DNA of 64,000 bases from Maridesulfovibrio frigidus DSM 17176 (GCF_000711735.1 NZ_JONL01000003.1:124001-188000); one strand, 5' to 3'. Positions 44,844-53,826 are shown, counted from the first letter of the stretch. Numbers and translations: made by a program. The notes: generated from the sequence alone by a model not told the origin.

Positions 44844-46389
44844 ATTGAAATATCATCCTTTCGAGATATTTTGGTCCAAAATCCTTTCCTCCTGCTAACT
44901 CCAATACGGTAGTTAGGGATGGTAGATTTGAAGCGAAATCTCGAGCATTTTTATTATTTGTGAGAATTACAGCTCCGGCTAGGGAGGTGTTGCCTGCGGC
45001 GCGGGTTATAGGACCTGTTTCAGCAGGAATAAAACCAGTAGTTACAAGATCATTAATATTTACATGCTGTCCCATTGCTCCGCCTAGAATTAAGGAATTC
45101 AGTGAAGAAGGGGGCAGGCCGGCCTGATCTAACAGGGCCGTCATGGCTAAATTGAAAGCGGCTTTGACTTTTAATATTTCTTCTATATCAGAAGCAGGGA
45201 GTAAAAGCTCCGTATTTGAGCCTAGATTGAGGGCCGGAGAGCCGTGTAGTTCAGTTATGTTTTGGGCTAGTCGCGCCGCAAAAGGAGTGTTTCCATTTGA
45301 GAATTGTCCTTCGCGGGTGAGCACACCTGATTTCAGCAAAATAGAGCAGAGTGAGAGATATCCTGTTCCTGTAATACCTGGAGTGCTTCGGCTATCCGGT
45401 TCACTTATAAATGACGGAGAAAGTCCGGCAGGTGTGAGGGTGAAAGAGGAAATTGCACCCGGTCCGGCTGTTCTGCCATTGGATAGTCCTACGCCTTCGA
45501 GCGCTGGGCCCATGGGGACAGATGACACAATGTATTCATCTGGCGTGAGGCATAGAACAAATTCACCGTTAGTCCCTAGATCCGCAAAAAGATATGGCGG
45601 CTCAGGAACTGCGTCTGAAAAATTAAGGGAAACGATGCCTGCTGTTATATCTGCCCCTACAAAAGGAGCTAGATGGGCAGGGACATACGCTTTGGGAAGA
45701 TCGTGATTCAGTGATAGAATCTCACCGCCCGGACTTGGGAGTGAATATGGCGCACGGCTTAGCCCTTCGATGTTGTCTTCGGCAAGAATTGAGATCATTG
45801 AAGGATTGCCCGTGATTACCATGTCTTTTGCGGGCGCGGTCTGTTCAATAATCTCAGCAAGTCTGTTTGTGACAAGGTCAGATAAAATTTTGCATTGCTC
45901 AGGCTTTTGCGCGAAAGCAAGACGGGACATAACTTCGCTGCCAAGTCCGATTTGCGGGTTTAGCTCCTGACCGGAAGTTACTATTTTGCCGTTTAGTGTA
46001 AATGCCCAGTGCATACCCGTGGTTCCGAGGTCGACGGCGAGTGATAGATTGTCAGGAAGGCCGCTGGCAAATTTACCTGAAATTTTAGGAACAACGCGTT
46101 CTGGATGCGGGAGGTAAACTATTCCCGCGTTTGCTTTGTGTAAGCATGATAACCGCCAGCCAGACTCAATTTCATCTGAACTGAATTTCTTGAGTTCCTC
46201 TTTCAAGGGAGCTGGTGCGGATGATCCAAATCTAACTTTACACAAGGCGCAACGGCCCATACCCGAGCAGAGAGGAACTCCGTTAAAAGCTCCGTTCAGG
46301 AATAGGATTTGAGCAAGATTAAGCTCATTTGATGGTGTCAGTTCAAGGACGGTTCCGTCATGAACATTCACAGTGAGTGTGTTTTTCAT
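44833..46389 (-). CDS. ASKHA-domain protein with N-terminal [2Fe-2S] ferredoxin
   Basis: 518 residues. Residues 1-90 form a ferredoxin-like domain: CSGMGRCALC (C-x5-C-x2-C) near residue 41, then SCLH near residue 81. The remainder is an ASKHA/DUF4445-type ATPase region (LAVDLGTTGMHWAF; FADLGTNGEFVLC; LGGAMGQHVNI). This architecture matches RamA-like activators that reduce corrinoid cofactors of methyltransferases at ATP cost. The gene lies downstream of cbiK (cobalamin precursor), which fits corrinoid metabolism, but its target is unknown. Confidence 0.82.
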   Translation of the reverse strand: MKNTLTVNVHDGTVLELTPSNELNLAQILFLNGAFNGVPLCSGMGRCALCKVRFGSSAPAPLKEELKKFSSDEIESGWRLSCLHKANAGIVYLPHPERVVPKISGKFASGLPDNLSLAVDLGTTGMHWAFTLNGKIVTSGQELNPQIGLGSEVMSRLAFAQKPEQCKILSDLVTNRLAEIIEQTAPAKDMVITGNPSMISILAEDNIEGLSRAPYSLPSPGGEILSLNHDLPKAYVPAHLAPFVGADITAGIVSLNFSDAVPEPPYLFADLGTNGEFVLCLTPDEYIVSSVPMGPALEGVGLSNGRTAGPGAISSFTLTPAGLSPSFISEPDSRSTPGITGTGYLSLCSILLKSGVLTREGQFSNGNTPFAARLAQNITELHGSPALNLGSNTELLLPASDIEEILKVKAAFNLAMTALLDQAGLPPSSLNSLILGGAMGQHVNINDLVTTGFIPAETGPITRAAGNTSLAGAVILTNNKNARDFASNLPSLTTVLELAGGKDFGPKYLERMIFQYVY

Positions 46390-46484
46390 TTGTCGTAATT
46401 TTTTGGAATTTTTCTTACAAACGTAACATATATACGCGGGAGCGCTTTAGCAAGGGGGAGGTAGGGCGCAGATCTTTTTAAAAA

Positions 46485-47282
46485 TTAACCATCTAGCTTT
46501 TTAATGGCATTACGCAGATTATCCATCCAGCGGTCTGCGAAAATATCGAACTCGCCAATTCCCCGTACTACAGGGATTGCTTCAATTCCTTTTGAGGTAA
46601 CTATATTCTTCCATGATTCATCATGATCTCCAGCCATATCTTTCTGAACATGATTACCCGCGCCGAATAATAGTGGCAGAAGGAAGGCTCTTTTCTGGCC
46701 GGATGCTTCTATTTTCGCGGCAATCTTTTCGATATCATCCTGAGAATTAAGTCTGCCCATGTAGGCATTTTTATCTTTGGATTCGAGCGCGTATTTGAAA
46801 TGTTTGTATATATTACTGCCGTTCTCTGAGTGGCGTGAACCGTGAGCAACGAGGATTAACGCATCCTTTTCAGGGTGTCTTTCAGGTAGAGCCGTCAGGA
46901 TAACGTCTGAAACCTCGTCTATCTCTTGAATATTTGTGAGTAGTGGTTGGCCGGGGATAGCTTTTGTAAAAGTATAATCTTCGCAGTTTATGTCGTTAAT
47001 GATCAAAGTTATGTTCTCGAATTCAGAGCCGGGGATAACGTGCAGAGATTGAATCACGATGTGGGTTATCCCCTCAGCACTCATTTCTTTCAACGTACCT
47101 TTAATCGAAGGACTGTGTTTGCCCTGCTTACTGAGAGCTCTGAGGATATGATCTGAGGTATAAGCTTTTTTGGCTGGAATATTTGGATATTCTGCTGCAA
47201 CTTTATTTAAAATATTGTCCAGAGCAGAATTGGCGGCACTGTTGCTTGAGCCATGTGCGGCGAGTAGAATGCCTTTTTTCAT
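46485..47282 (-). CDS. cbiK: Sirohydrochlorin cobaltochelatase CbiK
   Basis: 265 residues from ATG 47282, AGGGA about 9 nt upstream; the longer frame has no support. Cytoplasmic form since no signal peptide is present. KGILLAAHGSSN at the start and ILVAHGSRHSENGSNIY near residue 145 (metal-binding His), with FLLPLLFGAGNHVQKDMAGD (second His region). It inserts cobalt into sirohydrochlorin for B12, or nickel/iron. First gene upstream of the ASKHA-type gene, 95 bp away. Confidence 0.92.
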   Translation of the reverse strand: MKKGILLAAHGSSNSAANSALDNILNKVAAEYPNIPAKKAYTSDHILRALSKQGKHSPSIKGTLKEMSAEGITHIVIQSLHVIPGSEFENITLIINDINCEDYTFTKAIPGQPLLTNIQEIDEVSDVILTALPERHPEKDALILVAHGSRHSENGSNIYKHFKYALESKDKNAYMGRLNSQDDIEKIAAKIEASGQKRAFLLPLLFGAGNHVQKDMAGDHDESWKNIVTSKGIEAIPVVRGIGEFDIFADRWMDNLRNAIKKLDG

Positions 47283-47426
47283 CAAATATATCCCTGCGGA
47301 AAAAAACGTTGTGTGTACTTTTACTTTGCGTGAACAGGGATTAATAACAGACAAAGTAAAGGGAGCAAAGCTTTTTGATACTGCCCAAAATAATGAAATT
47401 TAGTCTGTTTAATTTGAATAATTAGA

Positions 47427-49157
47427 TTATATTCCAGTTTCGTTCAGTCCTAACTGGGTATTGATTAACGTTTCAGTGTCTATAACTAATGCGTCATTTT
47501 CTCCCATCATTCCGAAGCCGAGAATAGGGAGCTTGTAAATGGTGTTTACAGGTAAAGTGAATCCGGTAACAACGGCTTTTTGCTGGCGCAGAACGTCATC
47601 TACGAGTATTGCAGCACTGTTTTTTCCAAGTTTAACAAGGATTACTTTTGAAAGCTGTCCTTCGGGTGGCTGAGGAAAATCAAAGACGGTGTGCATTCTT
47701 ATCAGTGGGTGAATTTTGCCCCTGACAGAGACCGTTTCGCGTCCATCTGGAAGAAGGGCAAATTCTTTCAGGTTCGGTTCATATACTTCGAGAACTTCGC
47801 GGCTTGGGAAAATAAATATTTCTGAGTTCACAGAGGTAATAAGAGCGTCAACAATACCTTCATTAACAGAGCGGCTCAGCGGAATGGCAATGGTGAATGT
47901 TGATCCTTCACCCAGCTTACTTTTAATGGAGACTTTGCCATCAAGGGTGTTCTGAATAGAACTTACAACCGCATCCATTCCGACTCCGCGTCCAGAAATA
48001 TCGGTTACTGCTTCAGCTGTGGAAAATCCTGACTGGAGGATAAACTCGAAAATTTCTTCTTCAGCATATTTTTTTTCAGGGTCAGCAAGTCCGCGTTCAA
48101 GTGCCTTTGCAAGTAACACTTCTGAGTCCAGGCCTTTACCGTCATCAATGATTTCGATGTATGCGAACTCGCCTTTTCTGCTTGCGCAAAGGCTGACAGT
48201 TCCAGATTCATCCTTACCGCACATTTGACGGTCTTCAGTTGATTCTATCCCATGGTCCAGCGCATTTCTGAGCAGGTGGACGAGGGGTTCGTTAAGACAT
48301 TCGACAATTGTTTTGTCCAGAGCCAGATCTTCGCCAATGACATTAAATTTAATTCTTTTGCCGAGTTTTTGAGATGTGCTCTGAACGAGTCTGTGCATGG
48401 GCATAAAAATTTGTTTTAGTGGAACAAGTCTTATTTCATCCACCTCAGATTGCAGGCTTCGGATCACTTTATCAAGCTCGCCGAGACTCACGGAAATTTT
48501 AGCCATATTGTCGGTTCCAGTCTGAGCGATTACGGCATGGGTAACCATCAGTTTACCAACAAGTTCGATGATGGAGTCAAGCTGCTGAGTTGAAACACGG
48601 ATTGAAGATATTGCTTGTGACTTATCTTTTTTCTTTGATTTAGATTGTTCTGCTTTATCAACTTTTTCTTCTGATTTGATAGGCGAAGCTGCAACAGTAA
48701 CCTGAGGTTCTACACTGCTTACTTGCTCTTCTTGCTGAACCTTAGAGGTTGCATTTGCGTCAGCTGTTTTTCCAGATTCTTGAGCTATGAGCTGTTCAAA
48801 AGCATCCAGTTCTGCGGCTTCGGCCTGAGCAAAATCTATCTCTGGGGCTGGGGCGATATCAATTTCTTCAGTTTTGCAGTCAACTGGCGCGGCTCCCTTA
48901 TCCAAAAGACCTGCAATGCAAAAAAAGAATTTTTTCTGAGCTTCGGTAATTTCAAGCAGGGTTGTTACTAGATCCGGCGTCACAGGGGTTATGCCGTCAG
49001 CGAGCATGTCGAGCAAGGCGATAACTTGCGTCGACGGTATTTTCACACTCGCAAGTCCAAGAGTTTGCATGATATTGTTAATATCTCCGGTGCCTTGCTC
49101 AAGAGTAATAATTGTCTCTTGTATATCTTCAATACAGCTTGCAATACTGTCTTTCAT
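47427..49157 (-). CDS. CheA-type kinase lacking the P1 phospho-histidine
   Basis: 576 residues. From about residue 186 it has normal CheA parts: P3 dimerisation helices, the P4 ATPase with N box EPLVHLLRNALDHGIE (289-304), G1 DDGKGLD (338-344) and G2 GRGVGMD (389-395), and a P5 CheW-like domain. Residues 1-90 align with a P1 domain (DINNIMQT..., ALLDMLADGITPVTPDLV) but the stretch holding HTIKG is missing and no His occurs before residue 207. It therefore cannot phosphorylate itself on P1. The HPt protein encoded immediately upstream is the likely phospho-acceptor. The ATG overlaps that gene's stop. Confidence 0.85.
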   Translation of the reverse strand: MKDSIASCIEDIQETIITLEQGTGDINNIMQTLGLASVKIPSTQVIALLDMLADGITPVTPDLVTTLLEITEAQKKFFFCIAGLLDKGAAPVDCKTEEIDIAPAPEIDFAQAEAAELDAFEQLIAQESGKTADANATSKVQQEEQVSSVEPQVTVAASPIKSEEKVDKAEQSKSKKKDKSQAISSIRVSTQQLDSIIELVGKLMVTHAVIAQTGTDNMAKISVSLGELDKVIRSLQSEVDEIRLVPLKQIFMPMHRLVQSTSQKLGKRIKFNVIGEDLALDKTIVECLNEPLVHLLRNALDHGIESTEDRQMCGKDESGTVSLCASRKGEFAYIEIIDDGKGLDSEVLLAKALERGLADPEKKYAEEEIFEFILQSGFSTAEAVTDISGRGVGMDAVVSSIQNTLDGKVSIKSKLGEGSTFTIAIPLSRSVNEGIVDALITSVNSEIFIFPSREVLEVYEPNLKEFALLPDGRETVSVRGKIHPLIRMHTVFDFPQPPEGQLSKVILVKLGKNSAAILVDDVLRQQKAVVTGFTLPVNTIYKLPILGFGMMGENDALVIDTETLINTQLGLNETGI

Positions 49158-49906
49158 TATGCATTTGCTCCAGAAAGGTTGTTCGATAGGAAATTTTCCC
49201 GACTATCATACTCTGTTAGGTATCTCGAAAATCCCCAAGTGTGAAAATTTGCTGAACATAAACTGTTCATGCCAATGATACCAATTTCGAGATCTTGGGA
49301 AAATGAGGCCATCACTTCAAAGAGAGACGAACCTACGGACAAAGTGTTGCTGAAATCAAAAAGAACTCGGCGACCAGTTCCAATGTTCTGCAATACGTCT
49401 TTGACGGGGTTACGCTGGCTGGCAAGATAAAGTCTGTTTACTGCAAGACTTATAATTTCCGCACCGTCTACCGACTCTATTTCTATGGGATTCAGTCCAC
49501 TGTCTGCAGGGCCTGCAACAAGTTTATCTTCACCTAAAAGCCTGCTTTCTATGGAGGCTGTGAATTCTGGATCATAAGTGCCTGTATTTCGCAGTTGTTC
49601 AATGAGGATGAATATTGAGTTAACGGATTCAATGGCTAAGGCTATTTGCGGAAGTTCTCTTTTGACTTCGCCTGATTCCATTTTTTTCAGGAAGCTTTCT
49701 ACTTTGTGAGTAAATCCTGACGCAGGTTCAAAGCCTGTCATAAAACCTGTTACACCTTTAATTGTGTGTAGCGGGCGTGACAAAACCTCAATACCTTCTT
49801 CTATTTGTTCTTCATCGAGAAGATTAATGCCCTCAAGAACCTGAGGGTAATATTTGTCATTAACTTCTGAAAAAAATTCTTCAACTAATGAATCATCATC
49901 ACTCAT
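49157..49906 (-). CDS. HPt-domain protein with C-terminal STAS-like region
   Basis: 249 residues. The N-terminal Hpt domain has the phospho-acceptor RPLHTIKGVTGF with His47. The C-terminal part (about 140-245) is an alternating strand/helix region (VDGAEIISLAVNRLYLAS, RRVLFDFSNTLSVG) resembling a STAS domain; this is weaker. It is coupled to the CheA-type kinase that lacks its own His and lies 23 bp after the receiver gene. Together they form a split phosphorelay. Confidence 0.82.
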   Translation of the reverse strand: MSDDDSLVEEFFSEVNDKYYPQVLEGINLLDEEQIEEGIEVLSRPLHTIKGVTGFMTGFEPASGFTHKVESFLKKMESGEVKRELPQIALAIESVNSIFILIEQLRNTGTYDPEFTASIESRLLGEDKLVAGPADSGLNPIEIESVDGAEIISLAVNRLYLASQRNPVKDVLQNIGTGRRVLFDFSNTLSVGSSLFEVMASFSQDLEIGIIGMNSLCSANFHTWGFSRYLTEYDSRENFLSNNLSGANA

Positions 49907-49929
49907 CTATTGCTCCGTTAAACCTAATA

Positions 49930-50331
49930 TTATTTATTAAGGAGGCCAATTTTTTCTAATTCCTCGTAAAGCTTTTCTTTTAACAAAGGCTTTACCAGAA
50001 ACGCTGAGGCTTCAAGGTCATGGAATGAACGAATTACCGTTTTAGGGTCATCGATTGCAGTCGTCATGAATACTTTAACGGCATCTTTGCTTAGAACTTT
50101 ATTCTCTGTTTCAAACTTTCTGATTGCATCAAGAGCCGTAAGTCCGTCCATTTCGGGCATCATGATGTCCATAAAAATCAACTTATATGGCTTGCCTTCT
50201 TCGAAAGCGATTTTAAACGCTTCTAAGGCTTCTTTTCCATTAACTGTAATATCAATCTCAAAAAGAGGTGATAGAAAAGTAGACATAAGTTTTCGGCCGA
50301 CAAATTCATCTTCGGCGATAAGTGCTCTCAT
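49930..50331 (-). CDS. Single-domain response regulator (CheY-like)
   Basis: 133 residues from ATG 50331 (GGAG 6 nt upstream). Receiver landmarks: acidic pair in LIAEDE, phospho-Asp in FMDIMMPEMDG near residue 57, the switch Thr in MTTAID, and the Lys in LVKPLLK. No output domain follows, so it is like CheY. First gene of the receiver-HPt-kinase operon. Confidence 0.88.
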   Translation of the reverse strand: MRALIAEDEFVGRKLMSTFLSPLFEIDITVNGKEALEAFKIAFEEGKPYKLIFMDIMMPEMDGLTALDAIRKFETENKVLSKDAVKVFMTTAIDDPKTVIRSFHDLEASAFLVKPLLKEKLYEELEKIGLLNK

Positions 50332-50494
50332 TAAAGTCTCCATTAGCAAAGTTATATTATAATACTCACATATAGTGTTTTTTTAATCAATATATAGTCA
50401 ATAATTTTTAATTAATTATTTAATAATTTCACTGTAAAACTGAATTTTACGGCTTTACTTGCAAACTGATGAAAGGTTGAGTACCTAATGCGCC

Positions 50495-51085
50495 ATGGAA
50501 AAGAAGAGAACACCCCAAAGAGAAGCAAGAATTAGGCAAGTGCTTGAAAAGCGCCAGAAGGACCTGACCCTTATCGTCGATAATGTTTGGGATCCGCATA
50601 ATGTTTCAGCTATTTTACGTAGTTGTGATGCCTTTGGCGTCTATGGCATTCATTTATATTACTCCACAGCCCAGTGGCCGGACTTTGCTAATAAAACTTC
50701 GGCTTCCGGCAAAAAGTGGGTAGAGCGCACAAAACATACCGACCCTGTAAAAATGGTCGGTTCGCTAAGAGATCAAGGTTATCAGGTTCTTAGAACCGGT
50801 TTTTCAGAAACGGCAAGGCCGTTGATGGACTTTGATTTGAGCATTCCCTCTGCTGTTATTCTAAGTAATGAGCATAGCGGAACAGCTCCTGAAATTGCTG
50901 AGCTTGTGCCTGATGAAGTTTATATTCCCATGCAGGGCATGATTCAGAGTTTTAATGTCTCCGTTGCCGCAGCATTAATTCTGTATCACGGTTTTTCCCA
51001 GAGATATGCAAAAGGTATGTATGATTCACCGTCTTTTTCACCGGAAGAGATGGATGGCATCGTAGAGGATTGGCTCACTCGCTAG
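50495..51085 (+). CDS. trmH: SpoU/TrmH family RNA 2'-O-methyltransferase
   Basis: 196 residues. SpoU class motifs: DPHNVSAILRSCDAFG near residue 35, LSNEHSGTAPE near 125, and IPMQGMIQSFNVSVAAALILY near 148 (knot). This order is typical of TrmH, which methylates G18 of tRNA; other 2'-O targets are possible. The ribosome site is weak. Its stop codon overlaps that of the convergent glycosyltransferase gene in CTAG. Confidence 0.85.
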   Translation: MEKKRTPQREARIRQVLEKRQKDLTLIVDNVWDPHNVSAILRSCDAFGVYGIHLYYSTAQWPDFANKTSASGKKWVERTKHTDPVKMVGSLRDQGYQVLRTGFSETARPLMDFDLSIPSAVILSNEHSGTAPEIAELVPDEVYIPMQGMIQSFNVSVAAALILYHGFSQRYAKGMYDSPSFSPEEMDGIVEDWLTR

Positions 51086-52746
51086 AGATGGGCCGCTAGT
51101 TCTCTCCATTTGACCTCGGTGTCCGTCCATAACGTCACTAAGTCTTTTGAGAACATCTTTTCTACGTCCGCTTCGGTGAACTTGCTTTCCAGCTTGATCT
51201 TGTTACCGAAAACCTGTGCCATACCGCGTATATTGCTGGCTTTTGCGAGACTGGAGTGCTGAATGTGCCCTATGCGAAGCTGGCCTGCATATATGTGCTC
51301 GTGCCCATCTAGATAATGCCGTAAATCCCGCTCAAGATCATCAAACTGAGTGGGGCTGAAGCGGACGTCAAATGGTCCACTCTTATTAATGGCGTCAAGG
51401 TTCAGCATATGACAGCATCCTGATACGTGCATAGCTGGACGGGTATATGAAAATTGTCCGTAATCAAAGCTTGATCCACAATTATTGAAAATCATAATTC
51501 TTTCGGTCAAACCTTCGATTTGAGATTCCCCGATACCGGGTGGAAGCATATGGTAATCTGCAGATTGTAGCGATGTAGGTTTTGCAGTGGACGTAATCCG
51601 GCATCCTACTGCACCTGGATTCCCATATTTTTTTGCGGTTGCGAGTAATTCTTCAAGCCAGTTTTCAGGCAATTCAACATCATCATCCAAAAATACTGCC
51701 CATTTCCCTTTGCGGACTTCCGGTTCTGCAAGTAGCCAGTTCCTAGCAGCAGGTGCGCCGACATTTACTGGTAGCTGAATCGAATTATATTGCCCCTCCT
51801 GAAAGAGTTTGCCTGCTGTTTGGACTACTTCTCCCGTGTTGTCGGTAGATCCGTTGTTAAGGGCAAAAACGTTGGCTCTGCCTATGTTTGAAGCGGCTAC
51901 GTTTTTAAGCGTATTATCTATCAGCTTACCATTGTTCCACGAGTACATCAGGATTGAAACTTCATTCGAATAATCTAAAATATTTGCAGTATCAATAGGG
52001 TTTAGCAGCGCGTGAAGTTTCTGGCCCCAATTTACATTCCAGATATTTTTCTTCCAGAGCGCGGAAAGGGTGGCTATTGCCTCATCATTTGCGCCCAGCT
52101 TTAATTGTATTTCGCACTTGATATACTCTTTCCATACCCCCCATACGTTCCCATCCAGCTTTTCAACTGCGTCCTGAGCTTCGTGCGGAGGTTGGTACAA
52201 AAAACTATACTGCGCATATAGCCTATGTTTTACAGGGGTTAACAGCTCATTCCAGTTAGTAAGTTCTAACGCTGACTTCGCTAATTCGGCATTTCCTATC
52301 CGTAGTAGCATGTCCCATGAGTGAGCTAGGAAAGCTATTCCCTCAGAACTTCGCAATAAGGGAAAAAGGTGTTTAATTATCAAGGAATGGTCGCCTGCCT
52401 GAAGTAGAATGTCTAGATCTTCAACAGGGACACAGTCCATATTCATGTTGGAAATATAATTAATTATTTTTTTAAGTTCATCAGGAGTGTTGATATGACT
52501 TACTTCTGAAAACTTTTGCGCGGCATAGTTATTCAGTGGATTTTGCACCCACTTTAAGCGTGCTATTTCTCGGCATGGAACAGCAAAAAAAGGTTTTGAT
52601 GTTGAAAGTCTCTGAAATGTATTAATAAGTTCGCATTGGTGTGAGTGTTCTTCGGTTCCTAGAACCCATAAAGGAACCGCATTCTTCATTTCATGTAGAA
52701 AATTTTCAACATTTGAGGTCGTTAATCCAGAGTTTTGAGGGGGCAT
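51082..52746 (-). CDS. Glycosyltransferase family 2 protein
   Basis: 554 residues from ATG 52746 (GGAG 6 nt upstream); a second ATG four codons upstream lacks a site. The N-terminal about 265 residues are helical and not recognised. The GT2 domain follows: VSILMYSWNNG, NNGSTDNTGEVV, and the metal-binding FLDDDVELPENWLEEL near residue 355. It probably adds sugars to a surface glycan or protein. Convergent with the TrmH-like gene. Confidence 0.85.
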   Translation of the reverse strand: MPPQNSGLTTSNVENFLHEMKNAVPLWVLGTEEHSHQCELINTFQRLSTSKPFFAVPCREIARLKWVQNPLNNYAAQKFSEVSHINTPDELKKIINYISNMNMDCVPVEDLDILLQAGDHSLIIKHLFPLLRSSEGIAFLAHSWDMLLRIGNAELAKSALELTNWNELLTPVKHRLYAQYSFLYQPPHEAQDAVEKLDGNVWGVWKEYIKCEIQLKLGANDEAIATLSALWKKNIWNVNWGQKLHALLNPIDTANILDYSNEVSILMYSWNNGKLIDNTLKNVAASNIGRANVFALNNGSTDNTGEVVQTAGKLFQEGQYNSIQLPVNVGAPAARNWLLAEPEVRKGKWAVFLDDDVELPENWLEELLATAKKYGNPGAVGCRITSTAKPTSLQSADYHMLPPGIGESQIEGLTERIMIFNNCGSSFDYGQFSYTRPAMHVSGCCHMLNLDAINKSGPFDVRFSPTQFDDLERDLRHYLDGHEHIYAGQLRIGHIQHSSLAKASNIRGMAQVFGNKIKLESKFTEADVEKMFSKDLVTLWTDTEVKWRELAAHL

Positions 52747-52821
52747 CAATTTCTCCATACGGGCGTTTCGTGTTCGGAATATGAATTTATAATACTTTAT
52801 TTCTGCGTAGAGTAAAAGATG

Positions 52822-52850
52822 TTGGACATACAGTTTAAAGCTGTTATAGA
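52822..52850 (+). promoter_or_regulatory. Sigma-70 promoter of tsaC
   Basis: TTGGAC (52822-52827), 17-bp spacer, TATAGA (52845-52850), about 40 bp before the tsaC ATG. GGAG lies 8 nt before the start. Confidence 0.55.
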
Positions 52851-52889
52851 TACACTCTTTATATTTATAGATTTGATCGGAGAATTACG

Positions 52890-53498
52890 ATGACAAATGT
52901 TGATGCCGTAAAAATAATTAGATCAGGCGGGGTGATTATTTACCCCACCGAGACTCTTTTTGCCCTTGGAGCTGATGCTCGTGATGAGGGGGCTGCAAAT
53001 CGTGTTGCTTTAGTGAAAGGACGGCCTGTTTCAAAGCCGCTTCCTCTTATCATTGGTAGTATGGAACAACTAGAGCTTGTTACAAAATATGCGGTGCCCG
53101 CTGTTCTCAAGCTTGCGAAAGCATTCTGGCCCGGTCCTTTGTCTATATTAGTTGAAGCGCGCAGTGAATTGCCTTCCGCGGTGAAGGATTCGCGAGGCTA
53201 CACATCTGTTCGGTGGAGTGAGCATCCTCTTGCCTCCAAGCTTTGTCTTTCGTCCCGCGCTCCGCTTATTGCGACCAGCGCTAATTTTAGTGGTGAAGAT
53301 GCTGCTGAAAGGGTTGAAGACATTGATAGCGATTTAATTGATTCGGTAGAGGGAGTTTTTGACGGTACCCCTGCACCCCGCGGTGGCAGCCCTTCTACTG
53401 TGATAGAGGCATTTCCCGACGGTAAAGTAAAAATTGTCCGTGATGGAGTTATTCCTCGTTCCGCACTAGCTCAGGCTGGTTTTACAGTTATTGATTAA
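52890..53498 (+). CDS. tsaC: L-threonylcarbamoyladenylate synthase TsaC (Sua5/YwlC family)
   Basis: 202 residues. IIYPTETLFALGADA and KGRPVSKPLPLII at the N-terminus are diagnostic, with WPGPLSIL, SVRWSEHPLA, TSANFSGEDA and GGSPSTVI following. It makes threonylcarbamoyl-AMP from Thr, bicarbonate and ATP, for the t6A37 base of tRNA. MtaB, which modifies that base further, is encoded at 34.1 kb. A strong terminator follows within about 25 bp. Confidence 0.93.
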   Translation: MTNVDAVKIIRSGGVIIYPTETLFALGADARDEGAANRVALVKGRPVSKPLPLIIGSMEQLELVTKYAVPAVLKLAKAFWPGPLSILVEARSELPSAVKDSRGYTSVRWSEHPLASKLCLSSRAPLIATSANFSGEDAAERVEDIDSDLIDSVEGVFDGTPAPRGGSPSTVIEAFPDGKVKIVRDGVIPRSALAQAGFTVID

Positions 53499-53523
53499 AC
53501 TTTTTCTAGTAAATGCTATTATC

Positions 53524-53563
53524 GGGCCTGCTCTTTTAAAAAGAGCAGGCCCTTTTGTTTTTT
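53524..53563 (+). terminator. Terminator after tsaC
   Basis: GGGCCTGCTCTT (53524-53535) with AAGAGCAGGCCC (53541-53552), perfect 12-bp stem, then TTTTGTTTTTT. It separates tsaC from the downstream small RNA unit. Confidence 0.92.
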
Positions 53564-53721
53564 GGGGTACAAAATATTTAACTGGAAATAGCTTAAACAA
53601 ACGATATGCATTATCTGAGTATAAAATGTTGTACTTCTTGTGGTGGTACGCTTTTAATGTTTTTAGGTAAAAAAGTCATATTTATTAGTTGTTTATAGTT
53701 TAAATTTAAGTTTTGTAAAAC

Positions 53722-53738
53722 TTGGCACGCGTGTTGCT
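53722..53738 (+). promoter_or_regulatory. Sigma-54 (-24/-12) promoter of sRNA copy 1
   Basis: TTGGCACGCGTGTTGCT: a perfect match to TTGGCACG-N4-TTGCT. The -24 GG is at 53724-53725 and the -12 GC at 53736-53737. Predicted start is about 12 nt downstream, near 53749. Identical to the promoter at 55882. Confidence 0.85.
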
Positions 53739-53748
53739 ATATTCTAAT

Positions 53749-53826
53749 CACCTTCATTCTTTTGCTGAGAAAATATCGAAAAAATGGCCCCACCGAGTAA
53801 TCAACGGTGGGGCTTTTCGATTTTTT
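53749..53826 (+). ncRNA. Predicted sigma-54-dependent small RNA, copy 1
   Basis: About 78 nt between a perfect -24/-12 promoter and an intrinsic terminator. No convincing ORF fits: the only ATG is inside the terminator stem. The predicted 5' end is AUCACCUUCAUUCUUUUGCU, unpaired and rich in C/U; its first part resembles the AUCACCUCCUUU end of 16S rRNA and could pair with Shine-Dalgarno regions. The terminator stem is GCCCCACCG (53787-53795) with CGGTGGGGC (53805-53813), extended by an outer TCGAAAA/TTTTCGA pairing, and TTTTTT follows. From the promoter to 53770 it is almost identical to copy 2. It sits between tsaC and the convergent decarboxylase-like gene. The 5' end is predicted, not measured. 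Confidence 0.75.

Noticed and set aside
45143-45706. 187-codon antisense frame over the ASKHA gene
   Set aside because: Antisense shadow of a clear coding gene.
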